A stretch of 64,000 nucleotides of DNA from Solitalea canadensis DSM 3403 (GCF_000242635.2 NC_017770.1:434001-498000); one strand, 5' to 3'; numbered from the stretch's first letter, positions 35,683 to 45,212 are shown. The notes: generated by a model not told the origin, from the letters alone. Program-made: numbers and translations.

Positions 35683-36651
35683 ATGCGTTTTCTTTTGGCA
35701 GGCACACTCTGCTCGCTTTTGCTATTGCCGTTAGGTACAGCAAATGCTTCATTTAAATGGGGATTTTTTGCTCACATGCAAATAAACCGAATGGCTGTTT
35801 TTACACTTCCTCCGGAGATGTTTGGGTTTTATAAACGAAATCTTGAATATCTTACCAAGCATGCTGTTGACCCTGATAAAATGCGTTACCTGGTAAAGGA
35901 AGAAGGAGCAAGGCATTTTATGGATTTGGATCATTATCCTGAATTATTGGCAACAAAGAAATTAATGCGATGGAATGATGCAGTAACTCTTTACTCAGAA
36001 GATACATTGCAAAGTAAGGGAATACTGCCATGGAATATTGAGTTAACACTAAATCGCCTTACAAAAGCATTTGTTGAACGTGATTCCGCTAAAATTCTCA
36101 GGTATTCAGCCTACCTTGGTCATTATTTGGCGGATGCTTCTGTTCCATTACATACCACTTCTAATTATAATGGACAGCTTACCGGTCAGAAAGGGATTCA
36201 TGGTTTTTGGGAAACACGATTACCTGTGTTGTTCTCTTCTAGTTACGATCAATTACCAGGAAGGGCAGGGTACATTGATCATCCGTTGGATTATGTATGG
36301 AAGCATATACTGCAATGTCATAATGCGGTTGATTCTGTCCTTAAGTTCGAAGCAAAATTAAACTCAGAAATGGCTTCCGAACAGAAGTATGGTTTAGTTG
36401 AAAAGAATAAGATGATGGTGAGTGATTATTCAGAGAAATATTCCGAAAAATATCATCAGCAATTAAATGGAATGGTTGAACGGCAAATGATTTCAGCCAT
36501 TCATATCATTGGTTGCTATTGGTATACAGCCTGGAAAAATGCCGGACAACCCTCATTAAATAACTGGAAAATCAGAAAGGATGACGATGAATCTCCTGTT
36601 GATAGTTTAAGTGTAACGAAACGTACTTTTAAGGTTAGGGAAGAAGAATAA
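35683..36651 (+). CDS. zinc-dependent phospholipase C / S1-P1 nuclease-like protein
   Basis: 322 aa with a signal peptide (about 1-22, ending TANAS). The mature N-terminus FKWGFFAHMQINRMAV, then ARHFMDLDHYPE, YLGHYLADASVPLHTTSNY and GIHGFWETR give the His/Asp/Glu pattern of the trinuclear-zinc phospholipase C/S1-P1 fold. The substrate (phospholipid or nucleic acid) cannot be told. It is probably co-transcribed with the lipoprotein gene; its stop codon lies in the stem of a bidirectional terminator. Confidence 0.82.
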   Translation: MRFLLAGTLCSLLLLPLGTANASFKWGFFAHMQINRMAVFTLPPEMFGFYKRNLEYLTKHAVDPDKMRYLVKEEGARHFMDLDHYPELLATKKLMRWNDAVTLYSEDTLQSKGILPWNIELTLNRLTKAFVERDSAKILRYSAYLGHYLADASVPLHTTSNYNGQLTGQKGIHGFWETRLPVLFSSSYDQLPGRAGYIDHPLDYVWKHILQCHNAVDSVLKFEAKLNSEMASEQKYGLVEKNKMMVSDYSEKYSEKYHQQLNGMVERQMISAIHIIGCYWYTAWKNAGQPSLNNWKIRKDDDESPVDSLSVTKRTFKVREEE

Positions 36652-36676
36652 CAGGTAGTACTCACTACCTGTTATT
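36647..36676. terminator. bidirectional terminator
   Basis: A perfect 13-bp stem (36647-36659 with 36664-36676) and a 4-nt loop between converging genes; it includes the TAA stop of the upstream gene. Confidence 0.8.
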
Positions 36677-36683
36677 ATAATTG

Positions 36684-37706
36684 TTAATTACTCGTTACAG
36701 CGGCAAAATCATTAATAATTGTTTTTAGTTGTTCCCATTCGATAAGGAATCCATCATGGCCAAAGAAAGAATCGATTTCAATGTAATTAGCCCCAGGAAT
36801 ATGTTCAGCCAAAAACTTTTGTTCAACTGGAGGAAAAAGTAAGTCAGAGCTGATACCTATGGTTAGCGTACGCGACTTGATTTGTGATAAAGCATTTTGA
36901 ATGCTTTCCCGATTTCTGCCGACGTTATGAGAATCCATGGCTTTGCTTAGTGCCCAGTAAGAAAATGCGTTAAATCTTTTTACAAGCTTATCTCCTTGGT
37001 ATGCCTGATACGAACTAGCCTTATATTCGTCGGTTTTATCAATATCCAGTTCTTTCTGAGTGATATTATAGGCATCATAATGGCGATAGCTTAATAGTGC
37101 AAGTGAACGTGCAGCTTTTAACCCTTTAAGACCTGCTTCAGGGTGATTATCTTTCCATGTTGTATCGGCTTCAATAGCTAATCGTTGACTTTCATTGAAA
37201 GCAATACCCCATGGCGAATGAGATGCATTGGTAGCAATAAGGATTAGATTTTCTATTAATTCGGGTTGCTCAATGGCAAATTCCATTGCCTGTTGCCCTC
37301 CTAATGACCCTCCGATTGCTGTATTAATACGTCGAATACCCAAATGTTGTCTTAGCAGGTTGTGAGCCCGGGCCATATCACGAGTGGTAACTGCTGGAAA
37401 AGTATGGAAATACGGAGCACCCGTTTCAGGATTAACAGATAACGGTCCGGTTGTGCCATAGCAAGAACCCAGAATGTTAGCACAAACAATAAAATGTTGA
37501 TCGGGGTCAAATACTTTTCCCTTTCCTACAATGCCATTCCACCAATCGCTAACATCGGCATTAGCGGTTAGGGCGTGACAAATCCATATCACATTTGTTT
37601 GTTCAGCATTTATAGTACCAGCAGAGAAATAGGCTATTTCAAGCTGTGGTAACACAATACCTGACTCTAACTTAAAAGCATTCGTATATGTAAAACTCCT
37701 GATCAT
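36684..37706 (-). CDS. metX: homoserine O-acetyltransferase
   Basis: 340 aa, alpha/beta hydrolase fold. It acetylates homoserine with acetyl-CoA in methionine synthesis. The nucleophile elbow GGSLGG (Ser134), the Asp in GISSDLLFPP and the His in FFGHDGFL make the triad. MetX and succinyl-transferring homologues are hard to separate by eye; the pairing with an O-acetylhomoserine sulfhydrylase gene supports acetyl. It lies 118 bp after metY, with a hairpin in the gap. Confidence 0.95.
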   Translation of the reverse strand: MIRSFTYTNAFKLESGIVLPQLEIAYFSAGTINAEQTNVIWICHALTANADVSDWWNGIVGKGKVFDPDQHFIVCANILGSCYGTTGPLSVNPETGAPYFHTFPAVTTRDMARAHNLLRQHLGIRRINTAIGGSLGGQQAMEFAIEQPELIENLILIATNASHSPWGIAFNESQRLAIEADTTWKDNHPEAGLKGLKAARSLALLSYRHYDAYNITQKELDIDKTDEYKASSYQAYQGDKLVKRFNAFSYWALSKAMDSHNVGRNRESIQNALSQIKSRTLTIGISSDLLFPPVEQKFLAEHIPGANYIEIDSFFGHDGFLIEWEQLKTIINDFAAVTSN

Positions 37707-37724
37707 CTATTCTTTACACTAAAA

Positions 37725-37762
37725 CAGCAAAACATCCGGGCTGTACACACGGATGCATGCTG
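37725..37762 (-). terminator. hairpin between metY and metX
   Basis: CATCCG (37733-37738) pairs with CGGATG (37750-37755), and an outer CAGCA pairs with TGCTG. The minus strand then reads TTTTAG. It may partially terminate transcription or process the metY-metX message. Confidence 0.5.
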
Positions 37763-37824
37763 CAAACTTATTATTTCTAAAAACTAATATTTTAAGCATG
37801 CCTAAACGGCGATGCGTTTTTATG

Positions 37825-39183
<1,359 letters not shown>

Positions 39184-39269
39184 TTATTTTAGAGCTACTA
39201 TCATCTGTTGCCAGCGCGCATGGAAACTTTAGGTAATAGCAATAGGATAGATGCAAGTAATAACCCGCC

Positions 39270-39389
39270 TTAACACATGCAACAACAGTAAAAATATGCT
39301 GTAGAATTGCTAAATGAATTGAATGAGATAGGTAACAGGAAGAAATAACCGTTACTCTTTACGAAGGAAGTTGAATTTTTTGTCTTCAT
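39270..39389 (-). CDS. 39-aa cysteine-rich leader peptide of metY
   Basis: An ATG 20 nt after the riboswitch aptamer opens 39 codons ending TGT-TGT-TGC-ATG-TGT-TAA, that is Cys-Cys-Cys-Met-Cys at the extreme C-terminus. The rest is rich in Ser, Asn and Phe and has no known domain. The stop is about 110 nt before the metY ATG. The placement and the clustered codons for the pathway's end products suggest a translational leader that senses Cys or Met supply; this is inference, as the peptide may simply be fortuitous. Confidence 0.5.
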   Translation of the reverse strand: MKTKNSTSFVKSNGYFFLLPISFNSFSNSTAYFYCCCMC

Positions 39390-39408
39390 TTTACTGTAAT
39401 TTTTATAG

Positions 39409-39512
39409 TTCTCATCCTGAAAATCAGGGTTGAGCAGGAGTTGGCACCTTTCCGGTATCGGCGGTTGCCAGAGGGTCACAGAGCCTGTTCTCTCGCCTCT
39501 TCTTTATAAGAA
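39409..39512 (-). ncRNA. SAM-I riboswitch (S-box) upstream of metY
   Basis: Read on the minus strand, P1 TTCTTAT (39512-39506) pairs with ATGAGAA (39415-39409). Between them are the S-box landmarks: AAGAAGAGGCGAGAG, a TGA kink-turn side, TGGCAACC, AAGGTGCCAACTCCTGC and the closing GATGAGAA. The aptamer binds S-adenosylmethionine and should repress metY-metX when SAM is high. No clear terminator follows the aptamer, so control may act on translation or on the leader ORF just downstream. Confidence 0.93.
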
Positions 39513-39548
39513 TTACATTGTGCTTAATGCATGAAGTAATTCGGTGTT

Positions 39549-39581
39549 CAAATATAATGGAGTATAACGTTATTCTCCAAA
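39549..39581 (-). promoter_or_regulatory. promoter of the riboswitch-metY-metX transcript
   Basis: On the minus strand TTTG (39581-39578), 21 nt, TATATTTG (39556-39549): an exact consensus ending 37 bp before the start of the SAM aptamer. Confidence 0.85.
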
Positions 39582-39617
39582 TTTATTTTAAAAAGTCTAT
39601 TGATTGAGTAGAGTATG

Positions 39618-39792
39618 ACCTCGCCCCAAATCCCTCTCCTGAAGGAGAGGGACTTTGAGACAGTGCAAGCTTGCCATTTTCAGGACGGTTGGGCAGATTG
39701 CTTAACTGAGAATTTTCGATGATAATGGAATTTATCGAAACATACATTCCGAGCGCTCCCTTCTCCTTAAGGAGAAGGGCCGGGGATGAGGT
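39618..39792. repeat. 175-bp MITE-like element with inverted ends
   Basis: The ends read ACCTCGCCCC... and, reversed, ACCTCATCCCC.... Each end then contains its own small palindrome (CCCTCTCC-TGAA-GGAGAGGG at the left, CCCTTCTCC-TTAA-GGAGAAGGG at the right). It has no ORF and lies between dnaN and the metY promoter. Similar CCTCACCCC/GGAGAGGG elements are, as I recall, widespread in Bacteroidota genomes. Confidence 0.65.
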
Positions 39793-39793
39793 G

Positions 39794-39828
39794 AAAAAAA
39801 AGCTGCTCCAAAAAATCGGAACAGCTTT
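39794..39828 (-). terminator. terminator of dnaN
   Basis: AAAGCTG (39799-39805) pairs with CAGCTTT (39822-39828), with TCC/GGA inside. The minus strand continues into eight T, 24 bp after the dnaN stop. Confidence 0.85.
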
Positions 39829-39851
39829 CTACAAATTCTTCAACTAGTAAA

Positions 39852-40976
39852 TTATGCGTAGGTATTTAACATTACCGGCATTACCAACATTAAAACATCT
39901 TCGTTTTCTTCCTGATTGGTTGGGAATAAGATACCCGCACGGTTTGGAGTCGACATTTCTAAAATAACTTCGGAACAATTCAAGTTATTTAACATCTCAA
40001 TTAAGAAACGAGCGTTGAAGCCGATTTCTAAATCCTCACCGTTATATTGACAGCTTAAACGTTCGTACGCTTCGTTTGAGAAGTCTAAGTCTTCAGAAGA
40101 AATATTCAATTCGCTGCCGTTGATTTTTAGGCGAACCTGATGAGTGGTTTTATTTGCATAAATAACCACACGCTTCAGTGAACTTAAGAATTGACTGCGA
40201 TCGATTGTTAATTTATTAGGGTTGTTTTGAGGAATTACCGCTTCATAATCAGGGTAGCGCTCATCAATTAAACGACAGATAAGACTGATGCTGTTGAAAC
40301 GGAAAAATGCACTGCTGTTATTATAATCAATTTGAACAGCGATGTCTTCACTTGGTAATGAACTTTTTAATAAGTTCAATGCCTTTTTAGGAAGGATAAA
40401 TGATGATGCAGACTCTGCTTGCGTGTCTGAACGACGGTAACGAACTAATTTATGCGCATCTGTAGCAACAAATGTTACGTTGGTTGGTGACAACTGGCAG
40501 TAAACACCTGTCATTGCCGGGCGAAGCTCATCATTAGAAACTGCAAATAAGGTTTTGCTGATAGCTTCAGCTAACACAGATGCCGTAATTGAGATCGTGC
40601 TGGCATTTTCTACCACTGGAATCTTAGGGAAATCATCACCGTTTTCACCCGCAAGTTTATATTTACCGTCACCTGCATTTATTTCAACTCCGTAAGAGTT
40701 GTTGTCAATGGTAAAAGTTACGGGTTGCTCAGGAAGGGTTTTAAGCGTATCAAGTAAAATACGTGAAGGAATTGCGATTTTTCCATTTTCTTTAGCTTCA
40801 ACCTGCAAACTTGTTGTCATTGAGGTTTGCAAATCTGTTGCAGATACAGTAAGCGTGCCTTCGTTTATCTCGAATAAAAAATTCTCAAGAATTGGAAGTA
40901 CCGTATTACTGCTCAACGCGCCGCTAATTGCCTGCAACTGTTTTAGTAAGGTACTTGTAGAAACAATAAACTTCAT
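39852..40976 (-). CDS. dnaN: DNA polymerase III beta subunit (sliding clamp)
   Basis: 374 aa, normal length, forming the ring clamp that tethers DNA polymerase III. It starts MKFIVSTSTLLKQLQAISGAL and ends with the characteristic MLVMPVMLNTYA. Three clamp domains are expected, with VSATDLQTSM, VATDAHKLVRYR and IGFNARFL as landmarks. It is a single-gene unit here and is not next to dnaA, as often in Bacteroidota. An inverted repeat AGGCCTA-N4-TAGGCCT lies just before the ATG. Confidence 0.98.
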   Translation of the reverse strand: MKFIVSTSTLLKQLQAISGALSSNTVLPILENFLFEINEGTLTVSATDLQTSMTTSLQVEAKENGKIAIPSRILLDTLKTLPEQPVTFTIDNNSYGVEINAGDGKYKLAGENGDDFPKIPVVENASTISITASVLAEAISKTLFAVSNDELRPAMTGVYCQLSPTNVTFVATDAHKLVRYRRSDTQAESASSFILPKKALNLLKSSLPSEDIAVQIDYNNSSAFFRFNSISLICRLIDERYPDYEAVIPQNNPNKLTIDRSQFLSSLKRVVIYANKTTHQVRLKINGSELNISSEDLDFSNEAYERLSCQYNGEDLEIGFNARFLIEMLNNLNCSEVILEMSTPNRAGILFPTNQEENEDVLMLVMPVMLNTYA

Positions 40977-40989
40977 ATGTATGAATTTA

Positions 40990-41007
40990 AGGCCTAAAAA
41001 TAGGCCT
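40990..41007. promoter_or_regulatory. AGGCCTA inverted repeat upstream of dnaN
   Basis: AGGCCTA (40990-40996), four A, TAGGCCT (41001-41007), located 14-31 bp before the dnaN ATG. It could be an operator or a 5'-UTR hairpin. Confidence 0.4.
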
Positions 41008-41167
41008 AAGTTTTAAGAATTAAAAGATGAAAGTATCAACGTTTCGTTAATAAAGCAAATGTTAGCCTATTAATTATTTATGAAAAGTAAGCCTTCTGCT
41101 GTCGCATTTGGTTTATTTAAAGCGTATAGGTGTTTGAATGCTTTTAATATATAGTGAATTTAGATTT

Positions 41168-41509
41168 ATGCGAATATTACTAATTCTTTTTTTAGGTATT
41201 GCCTTAATAATTGGAGCTTGTGAAAGAGAAGAAGAAGTAATGCAATTTCAGGACCTTGAGGTGGGAGCAATTATCACCAAAAAAGCAACCCTGAAATGGT
41301 ATGGAAGTCCTTCTGTTGACAAAGCTGGCCTATGGGCTGAGATTGATACCAGAACTTTTATGGTGGTAAATTATGCCCAAGTTGATAATCATTTTTATCA
41401 GGATTCAGTAACTGTTCTTTTAACTTATCGAAGAATCGGAAAGGTTATTTATTCTAACATGGGCTATAAGGCCGAAGTTGATGGTATTGAAGTTCTTGAA
41501 ATTGATTAA
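41168..41509 (+). CDS. hypothetical lipoprotein, 113 aa
   Basis: I chose the ATG at 41168 over the upstream one at 41138 because it gives a clean lipoprotein signal, MRILLILFLGIALIIGAC. The mature part (about 95 aa) has alternating hydrophobic residues suggesting a small beta-rich domain (EVGAIITKKATLKWYG, WAEIDTRTFMVV). The family is not recognised. A very long hairpin after the stop separates it from gldG. Confidence 0.7.
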   Translation: MRILLILFLGIALIIGACEREEEVMQFQDLEVGAIITKKATLKWYGSPSVDKAGLWAEIDTRTFMVVNYAQVDNHFYQDSVTVLLTYRRIGKVIYSNMGYKAEVDGIEVLEID

Positions 41510-41551
41510 AAAGACAAAGGATAATTTATGCTAATTATCCTTTGTCTTTTT
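41508..41551. terminator. bidirectional terminator, 19-bp stem
   Basis: 41508-41526 is perfectly complementary to 41533-41551 with a 6-nt loop, with A-run and T-run ends. It separates the converging lipoprotein gene and gldG. Confidence 0.92.
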
Positions 41552-41566
41552 AATGTTCTTCAAAAT

Positions 41567-43258
41567 TTAAGCTGCGTATTTTCTCTTGCGGTAAATACTG
41601 CGTCCGACTGCGAATAATACAATAATGGCTACCGGAAGTATTGTATTTATAAGTTGCCATTTCAGACGTTCATTCCTGATCACTTCTTTGTCTAAAAGTC
41701 TTATTTTGATTTCTTTGGTTCTAAGTGTTAATAAACCTGAGTCATCTGTAAGGTAATCAATGCTGTTTTCGACAAATACTTTATTGCCATAAGTTTGGTT
41801 AGTGTATTTATCAAAACCTAACGGGAATATTTGTTTGTCTAAGGCAGAAACATCATTTGTAATAACATCACCATCGGCAACAATAATAAGCTTACTTTTC
41901 TTATGTTGAGTTTTAAACGGAATACTTAAATCGGCCCCTTCTATTGTTCTGTTTGCAAATACGGATGAAAAACTGCCTTCCAACAGCACAGCTGCAGTTT
42001 GTGGCCCGGCAGTGAATTTTGCCGGATCGGGTTCTTCCTGAACACTCGCTAACGATAATACTACAGGTGCATTCGATTTGCGCGAGTAAGGGGAAGTAGT
42101 TAATAAAATTGTTTTATTGATATTCTTATTGCCGATTGTATCGATTGAATTAACAAACTGACAACGAACGGCCTCCAGGTTTCTGACAATTGGATGGTTG
42201 GAGTTAGAAATAAGCATCGGATAAAATATCCAGGGTAATAACTCTTGTTGCGCCTGATTTCCTTCACCCAATATTACCGGAATCCTTGCACAATAAACAT
42301 CTTCCACTAAGTTATAATTTACCCTTGCACCATAGCGGAAAAGCATATCATCAAGATTTAAGCTTAATGGATAAGCCAGTGACATTCCTCTACTTCTGAT
42401 ACTATCTGTTTCGGCTTGTAACTGATCCAGTAATAAAAAAAGATTTCCACCATTTACAAGGAACTGATCCAGTTTATACTTTTCTTCTTCAGAGAAAGCT
42501 TTTGTTGGTTTAGCGATTACCAACGTTTTAAACTTTTGTAAATCAATTAATTTGACGGCATTTAGGTCAACTCTCCTCAATTCATAAGATTCGGCTAATG
42601 TTCTTCCTATATCTGCCAAATGTTGGTCGTCTGGTTCATTATGACCGATCGTGAAACCTATTAATGCTTTATTCTTATTGGAAAGTTTTTTTACGGTTGA
42701 TGCCAGTTGGTATTCAATGTTTTCAATGGAAGCATTAATGGCCTCTTCTTGCGTACCGCCTCCAACTCTGCTGCTATTTTGTAAAAGTGAAATGGGTAAC
42801 TGCTTGCCTTCATAATAAACTAAGGCTCCTGGAATAATAATCTTTTGGGTGTTTCCTTTATCGGTTTTCATCATCAGGTTGGTAGGTTGCAAACCTTGCT
42901 TTGCCAATGTATCGATCATGGCGTTTTGACGTTCAACAGATGATGAACCCAAAGGGTCAATAAAATTATAATAGATCTTACCTTTAGAATATGCTTTGAA
43001 CTCATCCAGCATTTCGAGTGTCGATTTTTTTAATCGCTTAAAGTTTGCCGGTAATTCCCCCTCCAGGTATACATTTACAACGACATCATTCTCCAATCCG
43101 GTTAGAATGTTTTTGGTCGATTCAGATAAAGTATAGCGTTTTTCTTTAGTGAAATCGATGCGGCTGAAGTAAAAGCTACCTGCAATATTTACTAAAAAAA
43201 CGGCGGCAATTATCGCCAGAAATTGTATGATAGATTTTTTCTTTACTGTATTGTTCAT
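41567..43258 (-). CDS. gldG: gliding motility ABC transporter substrate-binding protein GldG
   Basis: 563 aa with an N-terminal membrane helix (about 10-31) and a C-terminal one near IINTILPVAIIVLFAVGRSIYR. Between them is a large extracytoplasmic domain of the GldG/IFT52-like type (FTKEKRYTLSESTKNILTGL, then IGFTIGHNEPDDQHLADIGR). With GldA and GldF it forms an ABC transporter linked to gliding in Flavobacterium johnsoniae; many non-gliding Bacteroidota also carry it, so motility is not proven here. Confidence 0.93.
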   Translation of the reverse strand: MNNTVKKKSIIQFLAIIAAVFLVNIAGSFYFSRIDFTKEKRYTLSESTKNILTGLENDVVVNVYLEGELPANFKRLKKSTLEMLDEFKAYSKGKIYYNFIDPLGSSSVERQNAMIDTLAKQGLQPTNLMMKTDKGNTQKIIIPGALVYYEGKQLPISLLQNSSRVGGGTQEEAINASIENIEYQLASTVKKLSNKNKALIGFTIGHNEPDDQHLADIGRTLAESYELRRVDLNAVKLIDLQKFKTLVIAKPTKAFSEEEKYKLDQFLVNGGNLFLLLDQLQAETDSIRSRGMSLAYPLSLNLDDMLFRYGARVNYNLVEDVYCARIPVILGEGNQAQQELLPWIFYPMLISNSNHPIVRNLEAVRCQFVNSIDTIGNKNINKTILLTTSPYSRKSNAPVVLSLASVQEEPDPAKFTAGPQTAAVLLEGSFSSVFANRTIEGADLSIPFKTQHKKSKLIIVADGDVITNDVSALDKQIFPLGFDKYTNQTYGNKVFVENSIDYLTDDSGLLTLRTKEIKIRLLDKEVIRNERLKWQLINTILPVAIIVLFAVGRSIYRKRKYAA

Positions 43259-43263
43259 GATTT

Positions 43264-43291
43264 GTTCATGGTTAATGGTTCATAGATCGGT
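43264..43291. repeat. heptamer half-element 4 (gldF-gldG gap)
   Basis: Four tandem 7-bp units of GWTCATR type in direct orientation between gldF and gldG. No facing arm is present. Confidence 0.5.
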
Positions 43292-43303
43292 TTACAAAAT
43301 CTA

Positions 43304-44032
43304 CTACCATTTTCTGGTTGATAATACGGTTTTTGTTGCAGCTAAGAATAATGCAGAAAAACTTAGAAAATAGATCAGGTCACGTGTGTCGAGTACTCCG
43401 CGACTGATTGATTGATAATGCGCATTTATGCCCATATTTAATATACTCGAATCCAGGTATCCTAATGAAGCAATTGAACTTATTGATTCAAACCCGCTAA
43501 AAGCGATGAAACAAATAAATACAGCAACAATAAACGCTACAATTTGGTTATTAGTGATTGATGAACTGAAAATACCGATGGAAGCAAAAGCACATCCTAA
43601 TAAAAGCAACCCAATATAAGAACCTATAACAGCTCCAGAATCTAAGTTACCCGGAGTGGCGCCTAACTCATAAACTGAGAAATAATAAACCAGCGTAGGA
43701 AGTAATGAAAATACAACTAAAAACAAGCCAGCTCCAAACTTGCCAAGAATAATTTGCCAATCAGTTACAGGTTGGGTAGTCAATAATTCAAAGGTTCCTT
43801 CTTTTTTTTCTTCGGCAAACGAACGCATCGTAATGGCCGGAATCAGGAACATGAAAACATACGGCGCGATGTAGAAAAGACTGTCTAATCCGGCATAGCC
43901 GTAATCTAAAATGCTTGACTCTGGAAATACCCACAGAAATAAACCTGTTATAACAAGGAAGAAAATAATGGTTACATAGGCAACCATTGAATTAAAGAAT
44001 CCCGATATTTCTTTTTTTAATATTGTTAACAT
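43304..44032 (-). CDS. gldF: gliding motility ABC transporter permease GldF
   Basis: 242-aa ABC-2 type permease with six predicted membrane helices. The N-terminus MLTILKKEISGFFNSMVAYV and the cytoplasmic loop FAEEKKEGTFELLTTQPVTDWQI are characteristic. It should form the membrane channel with GldA (ATPase) and GldG. The gap to gldG (45 bp) holds a heptamer half-element; the gap to gldA (68 bp) holds a different palindromic repeat. The order gldA-gldF-gldG suggests one transcript. Confidence 0.93.
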   Translation of the reverse strand: MLTILKKEISGFFNSMVAYVTIIFFLVITGLFLWVFPESSILDYGYAGLDSLFYIAPYVFMFLIPAITMRSFAEEKKEGTFELLTTQPVTDWQIILGKFGAGLFLVVFSLLPTLVYYFSVYELGATPGNLDSGAVIGSYIGLLLLGCAFASIGIFSSSITNNQIVAFIVAVFICFIAFSGFESISSIASLGYLDSSILNMGINAHYQSISRGVLDTRDLIYFLSFSALFLAATKTVLSTRKW

Positions 44033-44039
44033 GAAATTT

Positions 44040-44097
44040 TACCGCTAAGTCGCAAAATCGCTAAGCTTTACATTGTGTCTCAGCGTCTTTGCGGTTA
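44040..44097. repeat. ACCGCTAAG/CTTTGCGGT repeat between gldA and gldF
   Basis: The left end ACCGCTAAGTCGCAAAATCG faces a right end that reversed reads ACCGCAAAGACGCTGAGAC. It fills nearly the whole gldA-gldF spacer. Sequences of this kind recur in many Bacteroidota genomes as far as I recall. Confidence 0.55.
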
Positions 44098-44100
44098 TAT

Positions 44101-45000
44101 CTATTTTGTTAAGGTTCTGAAAATATCTTCCAATGAATTTTCTTCTTGCTTTGAACTTAATAAGGCAAGGTCATTTAGCTTGGCGAATTCAAAAACACGA
44201 CCTCTGATATCCTGTCCGGAAGTAATCTTCCATGAATTAGTACCAATAAATTCAATGGCTGATACGCCTTCTATTTCCTGTAATTTTTCTGCGGAAACCT
44301 CTTTGTCGAATTCAACATAATAGGTTTTACTGCCGGCCAGTAATTGTTTAAGATTTGAAGTCTGATCATTCGCTACAATTAATCCATTGTTGATAATGAC
44401 TACCTGATCGCATATAGCTTCAACCTCTTGCATAATATGCGTTGAAAAGATTACAGTTTTTTCCTGTCCGATTGTTTTAATCAGACTGCGGATCTCTATC
44501 AATTGATTAGGATCCAATCCTGTGGTAGGTTCATCTAAAATCAACACCTTGGGATCATGAATGATAGCTTGCGCTAATCCTACACGTTGGCGATAACCTT
44601 TTGACAGTTGACCTATTTTTTTATGTTGTTCAATACCTAATCCGGTGAGTTCAATCACTTCCGATATGCGCTTACCTGCATTCGTAATTTTATGCATTTG
44701 GGCAGTAAAAGCAAGCGATTCCTTTACGTACATCTCAAGGTATAAGGGATTATGCTCGGGCAGATAGCCAATATTTCTACGAACGTCCAAAGATTGACTT
44801 ACGATGTCGAAGCCACAAACGGTAGCTTTGCCCGAAGTAGGGGGGATGTAACCTGTAAGCATTTTCATTGTAGTGGATTTTCCGGCACCGTTTGGTCCTA
44901 AAAAGCCCATTATACGACCTGGTTGAGCCTCAAATGAAATACTGTTTACAGCTATTTGGTTTTTGTATTGTTTGGTTAATTGCTCTACTATTACCGACAT
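44101..45000 (-). CDS. gldA: gliding motility ABC transporter ATP-binding protein GldA
   Basis: 299-aa ABC ATPase: Walker A GPNGAGKST, Q-loop around GYLPEHNPLYLEMYV, signature LSKGYRQRVGLAQ, Walker B VLILDEPTTGLD, switch His in STHIMQEV. The extra C-terminal roughly 80 residues fit GldA-type transporters. It energises the GldFG permease. It is the first gene of the leftward operon; upstream only a one-mismatch -7 box was seen. Confidence 0.93.
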   Translation of the reverse strand: MSVIVEQLTKQYKNQIAVNSISFEAQPGRIMGFLGPNGAGKSTTMKMLTGYIPPTSGKATVCGFDIVSQSLDVRRNIGYLPEHNPLYLEMYVKESLAFTAQMHKITNAGKRISEVIELTGLGIEQHKKIGQLSKGYRQRVGLAQAIIHDPKVLILDEPTTGLDPNQLIEIRSLIKTIGQEKTVIFSTHIMQEVEAICDQVVIINNGLIVANDQTSNLKQLLAGSKTYYVEFDKEVSAEKLQEIEGVSAIEFIGTNSWKITSGQDIRGRVFEFAKLNDLALLSSKQEENSLEDIFRTLTK

Positions 45001-45212
45001 GTTATTATACGATAGTGTTATTACAATGAATATTATGACAATAATTGTTCACCATAATTAACGTGCGAAAGTAAGAAATTGAACGTAAAGAAGAGTTTAT
45101 AGATTGGTGTAATTTACAATGAATAATTATGATGAAGGAAATAAAAAACAGTACATAATATATTCTTTAACAAATTAATAAAGTTTCTCTTATCTTTTTG
45201 CCGATTAAAAAA

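Noticed and set aside
39390-39479. N-terminal part of a 69-codon minus-strand ORF over the riboswitch
   Set aside because: The first 30 codons lie within the structured SAM aptamer; only the ATG at 39389 after the aptamer gives a plausible leader ORF.
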